Shown: positions 47,223-56,089, numbered from the stretch's first letter. The stretch is 64,000 bases of DNA from Devosia sp. ZB163 (GCF_028613635.1 NZ_JAQRMY010000003.1:570787-634786), one strand, 5' to 3'. Notes: generated by a model not told the origin, from the letters alone. A program made the numbers and translations.

Positions 47223-48500
47223 TCAGGCCGCGCGGTTCAGGATGTCGGTCGCGCCCTTGACGAGCTCGGGTCCGGCCTGTTCCGGGGTCTTGGCGCCGAA
47301 GCCCACTTCCTGGCCGAGGATACGGAACAGGGAAGCGTCGATCTCGCCGGCAGCGGCCGGCGGGGACGGGGGCAGGGCGCCGAGAAGCGGCCCGAGGTTG
47401 GCGACGAAGTTCAGCGCCACCTGGCTCTGCTCGTCGAGGGTCGGGGCGAGCGCGTCGCGCACGGCCTTCGAGCAGGGGATGCCGCGTTCGACGCCGAGCA
47501 CCTTGCTGGCGTCCTGGTCGTTGACGAAGAAGCTGATGAACTTGGCCGCGTCTTCCTGCTGGGTGGACGAGCCGCCGATCGAGAAGAACATCGAGGGCTT
47601 GCGGTAGTGGCCGCCAGGCGCGTCGGTGGCGATGCGCGGGAAGTTCGAGATGGTGATCTTGTCCTTGTTGATCGCCTGGAAGGCCACCAGCTGGTTGGAG
47701 TTGGACGGGATCACCGACGCCTTGTTCAGCGTAATCATCGTGGTCTCGAGCGGACCGGTGTCGAGCGCCTGGTCGTCGGGGGAGACGCACACGCCGGCGG
47801 CGCGGAAGTCGGCCCACATCTTGTACCACTCGGTCGCATCGGTCTCGTCGAAGGCCACCTTGCCGTCGGCGGTGTAGAGCGCCTTGCCGCGCTGGCGCAG
47901 CCAGTTCTCGTACATCGGCTCGGAGACCGAACCGTCGGCGACCACGGCCTTGCCGACGCCCTTGGACTTGAACGCTTCGCTGATCGCAGTCAGGTCGGCA
48001 TAGGTCGTGTTCGGGCCGGGCACGTCGAGGCCGGCCTTCTCGAAGTCGGCCGTGTTGATCATCAGGGCCACCGAGTTGGCGCCGAGGCTGATGCCATAGA
48101 GCTTGCCGTCGACCTTGCCGCCATCGAGCTGGTCCTGGTCGAAATCGCTGAGGTTCAGCGCGCCGCCGACCAGGTCGTCGAGCGGGGCGATGGCGTTACG
48201 CTTGGCGTATTCGACGATGTAGCGGTAGTCCATCTGGATGACGTCGGGCGCATTGCCGCCGGCGGTTTGCGTCGCGAGCTTGGGCCAGTAGTCGTTCCAG
48301 GCGAGGAACTCGCCCTCGATCGCCGGGCCGCCGGCCTTGGCGTAGAGATCGGTCACCCCGTAGGTGCGATCGGCGCGGGCCTGGCTGCCCCAGAAGATCA
48401 GGCGCAGGGCTTCCTGCGCAAATGCAGGCGAGATGCCGGCCGCGGCGGCGAGCGCCGTCGAGCCGAGCAGAAACTGACGGCGGTCTAGCTTCATGGTCAT
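47223..48500 (-). CDS. Sugar ABC transporter substrate-binding protein, family 1 (CUT1), Tat-exported
   Basis: 425 residues from ATG 48500, where GGGAGG sits six bases upstream. Twin-arginine signal (MKLDRRQFLLGSTALAAAAG, cleavage near AFAQEA). Family-1 features: RLIFWGSQARADRTY, then GGNAPDVIQMDYRYIVEYAKR and LYGISLGANSVALMIN. First gene of the leftward CUT1 operon; a TetR-type operator lies 75 bp upstream. Confidence 0.93.
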   Translation of the reverse strand: MTMKLDRRQFLLGSTALAAAAGISPAFAQEALRLIFWGSQARADRTYGVTDLYAKAGGPAIEGEFLAWNDYWPKLATQTAGGNAPDVIQMDYRYIVEYAKRNAIAPLDDLVGGALNLSDFDQDQLDGGKVDGKLYGISLGANSVALMINTADFEKAGLDVPGPNTTYADLTAISEAFKSKGVGKAVVADGSVSEPMYENWLRQRGKALYTADGKVAFDETDATEWYKMWADFRAAGVCVSPDDQALDTGPLETTMITLNKASVIPSNSNQLVAFQAINKDKITISNFPRIATDAPGGHYRKPSMFFSIGGSSTQQEDAAKFISFFVNDQDASKVLGVERGIPCSKAVRDALAPTLDEQSQVALNFVANLGPLLGALPPSPPAAAGEIDASLFRILGQEVGFGAKTPEQAGPELVKGATDILNRAA

Positions 48501-48574
48501 AGATTTCCTCCCGTTCATCCTCCGGGGGCGGCTCGGCCGACCCCGATCCCTCATGCGCTCTTGTTGGCGCTAAA

Positions 48575-48588
48575 TAACTAATTGGTTA
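48575..48588. promoter_or_regulatory. Candidate TetR operator, copy 1 (importer operon)
   Basis: TAAC-TAATTG-GTTA, followed by CAA, lies in the AT-rich promoter region of the CUT1 operon. The same dyad with the same 3' flank (TAAC-N6-GTTACAA) recurs at 49634-49647 on the other side of the tetR gene. No other copy was found by eye in the window. Confidence 0.6.
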
Positions 48589-48783
48589 CAACCATGAGCC
48601 GGGACACGGGGGCTGTCAAGCGGCCAAATACTGGCGGAAGTCCGTGGTCCATGGGCGCACAAACCCCATACGGGACCCGGGTTTTGACCCCAAGTTCCAA
48701 CGCGGTCCAGCTGTCAGGCTACGCTCAGGCGGCGTTCAGATTAAGGGCGGAAACGGTCAGCCAGGCTGCCGAAAAGGGACGGC

Positions 48784-49476
48784 TCAGCGGCGCGTCCTGA
48801 GGTAGTCGACGACCATCTGCACGGCCTGCGCCTCGCGGTCCTGGATCAGCGCGAACTGGCTGAGATCCTTGCCGAAAACGACGCTGAGCGTCTGCATGTT
48901 GGAGACGTAGAAATAGCAGAGCGAGATGATCGAGATGTAGAGCTGCATCGGGTCGACGTCGGTGCGGAAGGTGCCTTCCGCGTGGCCGCGCTTCACGATC
49001 TCCTGCAGCTCGCCCACGATGGGTGAGCGGATCTCCTCGACATGCTTGATCTTCTTGACGAAGCGGGCGTTCTGCAGGTTTTCCACAGACAGAAGCCGGG
49101 GAAACCAGGGGTTCGCGAGGAAGTGCCGGAATGTAAACCGGATGATCCGGTCCACAGCCTCAATAGGATCATACTGGCTGATCCGTAACTCCCGCTCGCC
49201 GCGGCGGATCTCCTGATAGGCATCAAGAAGAACCGCCTCGTAGAGGGCCTCCTTGTTGCCGAAATAGTGGTAGAGCAGCCGCTTGTTGGCCTTGGCCCGC
49301 GCCGCAATCGAGTCCACTCGGGCGCCGTCGAACCCCAGTTCGCAGAACTCGTCTCGGGCCGCCTTGAGGATCGTCGTCTTGGTCTTTTCGGCATCGCGCG
49401 GGCGCACCGGGGCAGCGGACTGGGCAGCCTTGCCGGCGCTCCTCCTCACCTTCACCGCTGTCGCCTCGTCGGCCAT
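48784..49476 (-). CDS. TetR/AcrR-family transcriptional regulator
   Basis: 230 residues. Basic N-terminal tail (~1-30), then a TetR helix-turn-helix: ILKAARDEFCELGFDGARVD and IAARAKANKRLLYHYFGNKEALYEAV (~35-85). The C-terminal ligand/dimer domain (~95-230) resembles the RutR/TetR_C_6-like group. Lies between the importer operon (48500, same strand) and the divergent gfo-DUF993-isomerase operon (49674). Likely repressor of both through the TAAC-N6-GTTA sites. Confidence 0.93.
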   Translation of the reverse strand: MADEATAVKVRRSAGKAAQSAAPVRPRDAEKTKTTILKAARDEFCELGFDGARVDSIAARAKANKRLLYHYFGNKEALYEAVLLDAYQEIRRGERELRISQYDPIEAVDRIIRFTFRHFLANPWFPRLLSVENLQNARFVKKIKHVEEIRSPIVGELQEIVKRGHAEGTFRTDVDPMQLYISIISLCYFYVSNMQTLSVVFGKDLSQFALIQDREAQAVQMVVDYLRTRR

Positions 49477-49633
49477 CTAGTCCCCTCCCGCATCGCTGCG
49501 GTTACATTGCGCCCCGTGCCGCCATTGGCATCCGGACGCCCCAAGAGCAAGCTACGCTTCGAACGAAAATCGTTCTTTCGTTGAGTGGCAAATGGCCCGC
49601 CTTGACGGTCCATCCTAGCCATGTCTATCTAAG

Positions 49634-49647
49634 TAACCAAGCAGTTA
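49634..49647. promoter_or_regulatory. Candidate TetR operator, copy 2 (gfo-DUF993-isomerase operon)
   Basis: TAAC-CAAGCA-GTTA, followed by CAA, 26 bp upstream of the Gfo start at 49674, so it would cover the transcription start or core promoter. Arms and right flank match the copy at 48575-48588 exactly while the six central bases differ, as expected for a dimeric repressor. Confidence 0.6.
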
Positions 49648-49673
49648 CAAAGAGTGGACGAGGGAGGGGTCGG

Positions 49674-50828
49674 ATGGCCGAGCGCAGGCTGGGTTTGATC
49701 ATGCACGGCGTGACGGGCCGGATGGGCTACAACCAGCACCTGGTGCGCTCCATCCTCGCCATCCGCGAACAGGGCGGCGTCGCCCTCGCCAACGGCGACC
49801 GTCTCGTCGTCGATCCGATCATCGTCGGCCGGGATCGCGAGAAGATTCAACGACTTGCCGAAAAGCACCAGATCCCGCGCTGGTCCACCGACCTCGACGC
49901 CACCCTCGCCAATCCCGATGACACCGTGTTCTTCGACGCCGGCACCACGCAGATGCGCGCCGAACTGCTCAGCCGCGCCATCGACGCCGGCAAGCACGTC
50001 TATTGCGAAAAGCCGGTCTCCGACGACCTCGAGTCCGCCATCGCCCTGGCGAAGAAGGCGAAATCGGCCGGCATCAAGCATGGCGTGGTGCAGGACAAGC
50101 TGTTCCTGCCCGGCCTCTTGAAGCTCAAGATGCTGAAGGACGCCGGCTTCTTCGGCCGCATCCTCTCGGTCCGCGGCGAGTTCGGCTACTGGGTGTTCGA
50201 GGGCGACTGGGGCCAGCCGGCGCAGCGCCCGAGCTGGAACTATCGCAAGGCCGATGGCGGCGGCATCATCCTCGACATGCTCTGCCACTGGCGCTACGTG
50301 CTCGATAACCTCTTCGGCGAGGTCGAGGCCGTAAGTTGCCTCGGCGCCACGCATATTCCGACCCGCGTCGATGAGCGCGGCAACACCTACACCGCCGATG
50401 CGGACGATGCGGCTTACGCGACCTTCCAGCTCGCCGGCGGCGTCGTCGCCCACATCAATTCGAGCTGGGACGTTCGCGTCCGCCGCGACGATCTCGTGAC
50501 ATTTCAAGTGGACGGCACGCACGGCTCGGCCGTCGCCGGCCTCCACAAGTGCTTCAGCCAGCACCGGGTCAATACGCCGAAGCCCGTGTGGAACCCTGAC
50601 CAGCCGCAGACCATCGACTTCTTCCAGAACTGGGAAGAAGTGCCCGATAACTGGCCGGCCCAGAACGGCTTCAAAGCGCAGTGGGAAATGTTCCTCAGGC
50701 ACGTCGCCGAGGACGCGCCCTGGCCCTACGGCCTCGAAGCCGGCGCCAAGGGCGTGCAGCTCGCCATGCTCGGCCTGCAAAGCTGGAAGGAGCGCCGCTG
50801 GCTGGATGTGCCGGCGCTGGGGATTTGA
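49674..50828 (+). CDS. Gfo/Idh/MocA-family oxidoreductase
   Basis: 384 residues from ATG 49674 (GGGAGGGG upstream). N-terminal Rossmann region starts LGLIMHGVTGRMGYNQH, with the G-x-G loop as HGVTGRMG; VYCEKPVSDD (~110) has the catalytic lysine; WNYRKADGGGIILDMLCHW (~185) supplies the Asp/His pair. Third Gfo protein of this locus, heading the rightward operon. Probably oxidises the imported sugar or a derivative. Confidence 0.92.
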   Translation: MAERRLGLIMHGVTGRMGYNQHLVRSILAIREQGGVALANGDRLVVDPIIVGRDREKIQRLAEKHQIPRWSTDLDATLANPDDTVFFDAGTTQMRAELLSRAIDAGKHVYCEKPVSDDLESAIALAKKAKSAGIKHGVVQDKLFLPGLLKLKMLKDAGFFGRILSVRGEFGYWVFEGDWGQPAQRPSWNYRKADGGGIILDMLCHWRYVLDNLFGEVEAVSCLGATHIPTRVDERGNTYTADADDAAYATFQLAGGVVAHINSSWDVRVRRDDLVTFQVDGTHGSAVAGLHKCFSQHRVNTPKPVWNPDQPQTIDFFQNWEEVPDNWPAQNGFKAQWEMFLRHVAEDAPWPYGLEAGAKGVQLAMLGLQSWKERRWLDVPALGI

Positions 50829-50848
50829 GATGCTGACTGAGAGAGACA

Positions 50849-50962
50849 CCCCCCTCCCATCCTCCCCCACAAGGGGGGAGGTGCCTGCCGGCGTGTCGGG
50901 CACGATCGAGCTCTACCCTCGACTCTTCACCTCCCCCCTTGTGGGGGAGGCCGGGAGGGGGC
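50849..50962. repeat. Inverted pair of C/G-rich palindromic repeats between gfo and DUF993 genes
   Basis: Arms 50849-50883 (centred on CTCCCCCACAAGGGGGGAG) and 50928-50962 pair over ~34 bases around a ~45-base loop. It is transcribed within the operon. Same two-unit architecture as at 46127-46248 and 52152-52278. Confidence 0.8.
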
Positions 50963-50971
50963 CGTCTGCCT

Positions 50972-52138
50972 ATGGTTGAACTCCTGCTCCCCAACCCCGA
51001 TCGCACCCTCACCACCTATCGCCTCAGCGGCACGCCGATCCCGTTCGAAAAGCACGCCGCCAGCGATTTCCCGCGCATCGCCTATGCCGCCGCGCACGTC
51101 GTCGCCGACCCGTTGGCGTCGAACGATCCGTGGCTCAACCCGGCGATCGACTGGGACACCACGCTGAAATTCCGCCACCGCCTGTGGGACCTCGGCCTCG
51201 GCGTCGCCGAAGCCATGGATACCGCGCAGCGCGGCATGGGCCTGACCTGGACCGACGCGCAGGAGCTGATCCGACGCGCCCAGGCCGAAGCCCGCGGCCG
51301 CTCGGACGCGCTGATCGCCTACGGCGCCGGCACGGATCACCTCGTGCCTGGCCCGAATGTCACCGTCGATGACGTGATCCGCGCCTATGAGGAGCAGGTC
51401 GGCTTTGTCGAAGGGCAGGGCGGCCGGGTCATCCTGATGGCTTCGCGCGCCCTCGTCGTCGCGGCGAAATCGCCCGACGATTACGCCCGCGTCTACGGCC
51501 GCATCCTTTCCCAGGTGAAGCAGCCGGTGATCCTCCACTGGCTGGGCGAGATGTTCGATCCCGCACTCGAAGGCTACTGGGGCAGGGCCACGCATGACGA
51601 GGCAATGGATGTCTGCCTCGACGTCATCGCCGCCCATGCCGACAAGGTCGACGGCATCAAGATCTCGCTCCTGAGCAAGGAGAAAGAGATCGCCATGCGC
51701 CGCCGCCTCCCGGCCGGCGTCCGGATGTATACCGGCGACGATTTCAACTATGCCGAGCTGATCGCCGGCGACGAGCAGGGCCACTCCGATGCGCTGCTCG
51801 GCATCTTCGACGCCATCGCGCCTGCCGCCTCCGCCGCGCTCGCAGCGTTGGGTCGCGGCAGCGACAACGAGTTCTTCGAGCTGCTCGAGCCCACCGTGCC
51901 GCTCAGCCGCCACATCTTCCAGGCGCCCACCCGCTTCTACAAGACTGGCGTGGTTTTCCTCGCCTATCTCAACGGGTTACAGGACCACTTCACGATGATC
52001 GGCGGCCAGCAGTCCACCCGCTCGCTGCAGCACCTCAGCGAACTGTTTCGGCTGGCGGACAAGGCGCGCGTGCTGGCCGATCCGGCACTGGCCGCGGAGC
52101 GGATGAAGCGCGTGCTGGCTGTGCATGGGGTGGTTTGA
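50972..52138 (+). CDS. DUF993 protein (dihydrodipicolinate synthase-like class I aldolase fold)
   Basis: 388 residues from ATG 50972; the earlier ORF start lies in the repeat. DUF993 features: FPRIAYAAAHVVADPLASND, DTTLKFRHRLWDLGLGVAEA, MDTAQRGMGLTWTDAQELI, IAYGAGTDHL. A TIM-barrel lysine such as HADKVDGIKISLL (~230) could form a Schiff base with a keto-sugar. Function has not been established as far as I know. Here it sits between a sugar dehydrogenase and an isomerase, so retro-aldol cleavage or dehydration of a keto-sugar acid is a fair guess. Confidence 0.85.
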   Translation: MVELLLPNPDRTLTTYRLSGTPIPFEKHAASDFPRIAYAAAHVVADPLASNDPWLNPAIDWDTTLKFRHRLWDLGLGVAEAMDTAQRGMGLTWTDAQELIRRAQAEARGRSDALIAYGAGTDHLVPGPNVTVDDVIRAYEEQVGFVEGQGGRVILMASRALVVAAKSPDDYARVYGRILSQVKQPVILHWLGEMFDPALEGYWGRATHDEAMDVCLDVIAAHADKVDGIKISLLSKEKEIAMRRRLPAGVRMYTGDDFNYAELIAGDEQGHSDALLGIFDAIAPAASAALAALGRGSDNEFFELLEPTVPLSRHIFQAPTRFYKTGVVFLAYLNGLQDHFTMIGGQQSTRSLQHLSELFRLADKARVLADPALAAERMKRVLAVHGVV

Positions 52139-52151
52139 TCGTGCCCGCGAA

Positions 52152-52278
52152 CCCCTCATCCGGCGCTGCGCGCCACCTTCTCCCCGACGGGGAGAAGAAC
52201 AGGGCGCCGACTGCGCAGTCGGTATTCCTCTCCCCGTCGGGGAGAGGGTGGACCGGCGAAGCCGGGACGGGTGAGGGG
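52152..52278. repeat. Inverted pair of CTTCTCCC-type repeats before the isomerase gene
   Basis: Left unit CCCCTCATCCGGC plus CTTCTCCCCGACGGGGAGAAG; right unit CTCTCCCCGTCGGGGAGAG followed by GGTGAGGGG. The end of the right unit supplies GAGGGG just before the isomerase start, so the repeat has become its ribosome-binding site. Confidence 0.8.
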
Positions 52279-52280
52279 TG

Positions 52281-53114
52281 ATGAGCGCGATGTCTAGCGG
52301 CCAGCTCTCCATGAACCTCGCCACCCTGCGCAACGGCTCGACCTTTGCGCAGATGATCGACGACTGCCTCCGCCACGGCGTCACCGCCATCTCGCCCTGG
52401 CGCGATCAGGTCGCCTCCGTCGGCCTCACCGAGGCTGCTCGCATCATCAAGGCCAACGGCCTGCGCGTCACCGGCCTCTGCCGTGGCGGCATGTTCCCGG
52501 CAGAAACCGCTGCGGGCCGGCAGGCCAATATCGACGACAACCTGCGCGCCATCGATGAAGCCGCGGCGCTCGGCGCCGATTGCCTCGTCCTCGTCGTCGG
52601 TGGCCTTCCCGGCTCGTCCAAGGACATTGCCGGCGCCCGCCAGATGGTCACCGACGGCATCGCCGCCATGCTTCCGCATGCCCGCGCCTCCCGCGTGCCC
52701 CTCGCCATCGAGCCGCTGCATCCGATGTATGCCGCCGACCGGGCCTGCGTGAACACCATCGACCAGGCGCTCGATATCGCTGCGCAACTCGGCGAAGGCG
52801 TCGGCGTCGCCATCGACGTCTACCACGTCTGGTGGGACCCGAACCTTGCCGCCGCCATCGCCCGCGCCGGACGCGAGCAGCGCATCTTCGCGCACCACAT
52901 CTGCGACTGGCTGGTGCCCACCACCGACATGCTGCTCGACCGCGGCATGATGGGCGACGGCGTCGTCGACCTCAAATCCATCCGCGCGATGATCGAGGCC
53001 GCCGGCTACCACGGCCCGCAGGAAGTCGAGATATTCAGCCGCGACAACTGGTGGAAACGCCCGGGCGACGAGGTTGTGCGTACATGTGTGGAGCGCTTCG
53101 AAACCGTCTGTTGA
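52281..53114 (+). CDS. Sugar phosphate isomerase/epimerase family protein (TIM barrel)
   Basis: 277 residues from ATG 52281; ATG 52290 is about equally possible. Xylose-isomerase-like barrel: LRVTGLCRGGMFP (~55), LVLVVGGLPG (~95), VPLAIEPLHPMYA (~140) and VAIDVYHVWWDP (~180) place Glu, Asp and His metal ligands; FAHHICDWLVPTTDML follows. Third gene of the gfo-DUF993 operon. Not closely similar to the isomerase at 21713, so it probably acts on another sugar. Confidence 0.88.
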   Translation: MSAMSSGQLSMNLATLRNGSTFAQMIDDCLRHGVTAISPWRDQVASVGLTEAARIIKANGLRVTGLCRGGMFPAETAAGRQANIDDNLRAIDEAAALGADCLVLVVGGLPGSSKDIAGARQMVTDGIAAMLPHARASRVPLAIEPLHPMYAADRACVNTIDQALDIAAQLGEGVGVAIDVYHVWWDPNLAAAIARAGREQRIFAHHICDWLVPTTDMLLDRGMMGDGVVDLKSIRAMIEAAGYHGPQEVEIFSRDNWWKRPGDEVVRTCVERFETVC

Positions 53115-53212
53115 CGCTCGAACGCACTGTTCGATTGATCGAGGTCAATGCGCAGCTGAACCGGCTCCATCAGGCTCCTATGTCGTTAGGATCGTAGTGA
53201 TGGAGACTGAAG

Positions 53213-53968
53213 ATGAGCTTTGACTTCAACGGCAACGTAGCGATCGTCACCGGTGGCGCGTCTGGTATCGGCGAGGCCGTGGCCAAGGCTCTCGCGGCCG
53301 GCGGCGCCAAGGTCGTCGTGGCGGATCTCAACGCCGATGCGGCCAGGGCGACGGCGGAGTCCCTCACCAAGGCTGGCGGCACCGCAGCAAGCTTCGCCGT
53401 CGACGTGGCCGATCCCAAGCAGAACGAAGCCATGGTCGCCTTCGCGCAGAAGACCTATGGCGGCCTCCACCTGGCTGTGAACAACGCCGGCATCGGCGGC
53501 GCCTCCGCGCCGACCGGTGAGTATCCCGTCGATGCCTGGGACAAGGTGATCGGCATCAACCTCGACGGCGTTTTCTACGGCATGCGCTATGAGATCCCGG
53601 CCATCCTCGCCTCCGGCGGTGGCGCCATCGTCAACGTCGCCTCCATCCTGGGCTCGGTCGGTTTCGCAAACGCTCCGGCCTATGTGGCGGCCAAGCATGG
53701 CGTGGTCGGTCTCACCAAGTCCGCGGCCCTCGAGTATGGCGAGAAGGGTTTGCGCGTGAACGCCATCGGCCCCGGCTTCATTGAAACCCCGCTGCTCACC
53801 AAGACGATGGACGATGCGACGCTGAAGTTCATCGCCAGCAAGCACGCCATGAACCGGCTTGGCCAACCCGAGGAAGTCGCGGCCCTGACGGCGTTCCTCC
53901 TGTCCGACGAAGCCAGCTTCATCACCGGCAGCTATCACCTCGTCGACGGCGGCTACACAGCGCCGTAG
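53213..53968 (+). CDS. Short-chain dehydrogenase/reductase (SDR)
   Basis: 251 residues. Classical SDR: cofactor loop TGGASGIGEA, NNAG (VNNAGIGG), catalytic Ser in VASILGSVG (~143) and YxxxK in YVAAKHG (~157). C-terminal FITGSYHLVDGGYTAP. An Asp after strand 2 (VVVADLNAD) suggests NAD preference. Separate from the preceding operon by ~100 bp; substrate unknown. Confidence 0.92.
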   Translation: MSFDFNGNVAIVTGGASGIGEAVAKALAAGGAKVVVADLNADAARATAESLTKAGGTAASFAVDVADPKQNEAMVAFAQKTYGGLHLAVNNAGIGGASAPTGEYPVDAWDKVIGINLDGVFYGMRYEIPAILASGGGAIVNVASILGSVGFANAPAYVAAKHGVVGLTKSAALEYGEKGLRVNAIGPGFIETPLLTKTMDDATLKFIASKHAMNRLGQPEEVAALTAFLLSDEASFITGSYHLVDGGYTAP

Positions 53969-54038
53969 TTGTACGAAAGCGCGGCTTGCGCCCAGCGCGC
54001 AGGCCGCTAATCTCCGCGCCAAAATGCGAGGAGACTTC

Positions 54039-55025
54039 ATGCATATTCTGATCATCGGAGCGGCCGGCATGATCGGCCGCAAGCTCACGTCTGCGCTGCT
54101 CAAGTCGGGGCAGGTGGGCGGCAAGGCCATCAGCAAGTTCACGCTCACCGACGTGGTGGAGCCGGCCAGGATCGACTTCAACGGCGACGTGCAGACGCTG
54201 GTCTCCGACGTCTCGCTGCCGGGCGAGGCCACCAAGCTGATCGCCGGCCGTCCGGACCTGATCTTCCACCTCGCCGCGATCGTTTCGGGTGAAGCCGAGG
54301 CCGATTTCGACAAGGGCTATCGCATCAACATGGATGGCATGCGCTTCCTCCTCGAAGCCATCCGCCAGGAAGGCCTCAAGGCGCCATATCTGCCGCGCCT
54401 CGTCTTCACCTCGTCGATCGCCGTGTTCGGCGCGCCGTTCCCGGACGCCATCGGCGACGAGTTCTTCAACACCCCGCTCACCAGTTACGGCACGCAGAAG
54501 GCAATCTGCGAGCTGCTGCTCAACGACTATTCGCGCAAGGGCTTCGTTGATGGCGTGGGCATTCGCCTCCCCACCATCACCATCCGCCCGGGCAAGCCGA
54601 ACGCCGCGGCGTCGGGCTTCTTCTCCAACATTCTGCGCGAGCCGCTGGTGGGGCAGGAGGCAGTGCTGCCGGTATCGAAGGACGTGCGCCACTGGTTCGC
54701 CAGCCCGCGCGCCGCGATCGGCTTCCTGACGCATGCGGCGGAACTCGATACGACCAAGCTCGGCTGGCGCCGCACGCTGTCGGTGCCCGGCCTGTCCGCC
54801 ACCGTCGGCGAGGAAATCGAAGCGCTCCGCCGCGTGGCCGGCGACAGTGCCGTCAAACTTATCCGCGAAGTGCCGGACCAGCGTATCATCGGCATGGTCG
54901 ACGGCTGGCCGAAGAACTTTGCTGCCAAGCGCGCCGAGTCCCTGGGGTTCAAGGCGGAGAAGACCTTCGACGAAATCATCCGGATCCACATCGAGGACGA
55001 GCTCGGCGGCCGCATCGGCGGCTGA
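54039..55025 (+). CDS. NAD-dependent epimerase/dehydratase-family protein, DenD-like (D-erythronate dehydrogenase)
   Basis: 328 residues from ATG 54039 behind GAGGAGA. Extended SDR with LIIGAAGMIGRKLT at the N-terminus, FHLAAIVSGEAEADFDKGYR (~75), FTSSIAVFG (~120) and catalytic SYGTQKAICE (~150). The RLPTITIRPGKPNAAASGFF and VRHWFASPRAAIGF stretches resemble DenD of erythronate catabolism. The rest of that pathway (OtnK, OtnC, OtnI) is not seen here, so the name is tentative. Confidence 0.82.
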   Translation: MHILIIGAAGMIGRKLTSALLKSGQVGGKAISKFTLTDVVEPARIDFNGDVQTLVSDVSLPGEATKLIAGRPDLIFHLAAIVSGEAEADFDKGYRINMDGMRFLLEAIRQEGLKAPYLPRLVFTSSIAVFGAPFPDAIGDEFFNTPLTSYGTQKAICELLLNDYSRKGFVDGVGIRLPTITIRPGKPNAAASGFFSNILREPLVGQEAVLPVSKDVRHWFASPRAAIGFLTHAAELDTTKLGWRRTLSVPGLSATVGEEIEALRRVAGDSAVKLIREVPDQRIIGMVDGWPKNFAAKRAESLGFKAEKTFDEIIRIHIEDELGGRIGG

Positions 55026-55029
55026 TCGA

Positions 55030-55404
55030 TCAGAACCGGCGCGTGCGCCTTGTAACCGGCCAGTTCAGTCCGGGAAGCAGCGGCGCACGCCAGGTCACGA
55101 CCAGCCCGAGCCCGTCGGCGGTAATCTCGGCCGTGCCGGGCATGGCGATCACGTGGCGGTCTTCCTGCAGCACCGCGTCCGTGGCGTAGCGGACGCGGAT
55201 CGCCAGTTCGCCCCGGCGCGGGGTCAGCGTCACGAGCTTGATGAGGTCGTTGTCGAGCGAGAAGGCATAGGTCCGTTCGCTGTCCGGCAGGGCCAATGGC
55301 CGGCGGGGTGTACGCGGATCAATGAATTCGGCTGCGGACATGCCCGCGTCAGGCGCGGGCATGTCCGCAGCCGCGCGCGTATTCATGGCTGCTTCAAGGT
55401 CCAC
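55030..55404 (-). CDS. Hypothetical protein with a 19 bp palindrome near its start
   Basis: 124 residues if it begins at 55404. The codons for ~residues 12-25 are the perfect palindrome at 55330-55372, and a start within it (ATG 55340, MSAAEFIDPRTP) is possible. Mostly beta-rich soluble protein without recognised domain; the C-terminus ends LNWPVTRRTRRF. Convergent with the DenD-like gene, five bases apart. Confidence 0.5.
   Translation of the reverse strand: MDLEAAMNTRAAADMPAPDAGMSAAEFIDPRTPRRPLALPDSERTYAFSLDNDLIKLVTLTPRRGELAIRVRYATDAVLQEDRHVIAMPGTAEITADGLGLVVTWRAPLLPGLNWPVTRRTRRF
55330..55372. repeat. Perfect 19 bp inverted repeat
   Basis: GGCTGCGGACATGCCCGCG and its exact complement are separated by five bases (TCAGG). 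This is the longest perfect palindrome with a short loop I found. No T-run. It lies inside or across the start of the hypothetical gene. Confidence 0.8.
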
Positions 55405-55844
55405 GCTGTCCGGTGCCTCCCGTTCGGTTCAGGCAACGTACGAGTCTCGCGCGACGTCAACAATGCGGACAATTGCCGATACGCGCTCGCAACTCCTGGC
55501 GCCCGGCGGGCGGTGGATAAGTCCAATCTGAAACCACCGCCTGGTGTGCAATGCGGTCGAGCTGTCCGGCGATATTCAACTGATGTGGCAGTACGTTAGG
55601 TGACGATACAGATGTGGAGCGGCGCTATCGAACCCTTCAGCACCTGCGCCGTTTGTACCATTTGGTGCCGCAAGACCATTGCATCTCGCGAAATTGGTTC
55701 TAGAGTGGCATTGCTTAGGTATTTAACTGGAATGCCAAGTTGATGCGTTTATTCATTCTCATGGTGACCGCGACGAGCGGCGCCGAGCATTTCTAGAGCT
55801 AAACGATATCCTCCCGGAGCCGCAGTCAATGTCGCTCCAACCTT

Positions 55845-55875
55845 AGGCAGCGGCGGTCCTGCCGCCGCTGCTTTC
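55845..55875 (+). terminator. Terminator-like hairpin with no annotated gene upstream
   Basis: GCAGCGGCGG-TCCTG-CCGCCGCTGC, ten perfect pairs, followed by TTTCTCCTT. It reads in plus direction, but the nearest plus-strand gene ended 820 bp earlier. It may end an unannotated short transcript. Confidence 0.45.
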
Positions 55876-55892
55876 TCCTTGAAATGGAGCAT

Positions 55893-56053
55893 TAGCCTCC
55901 GTTTCCCTCCTTCCTTGCGGGAGAAGGTGGCGCACAGCGCCGGATGAGGAGCAACAACCATAGGTCGCCCGGTCGGAGCGCAAGCCAGCTTGACCGGTTA
56001 TGGAAGCCACTCCCTCATCCGCCCAAGGGCACCTTCTCCCAGAGGGAGACGTC
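55893..56053. repeat. Inverted pair of CTTCTCCC-type repeats
   Basis: Unit 1 (55893-55953): CCTCCTTCCTTGCGGGAGAA then GGTGGCGCACAGCGCCGGAT. Unit 2 (56007-56053): CACTCCCTCATCCGCCC then CACCTTCTCCCAGAGGGAGA. More diverged than the copies at 44668/45062. Confidence 0.6.
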
Positions 56054-56089
56054 GATGGATCAACGCCTCCCCTCAGAAAGAGGAGCGCG

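Larger units (their letters stand above)
55405..56089. other. 685-base non-coding stretch with repeats and a terminator-like hairpin
   Basis: No ORF looks real. 55560-55800 is poorer in GC than its surroundings. It holds an inverted repeat TGGCATT-N18-AATGCCA (55706-55737), a strong hairpin with a short T-tail (55845-55875), and an inverted pair of CTTCTCCC-type repeats (about 55893-56053). A small RNA is possible between 55600 and 55875. Confidence 0.5.
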
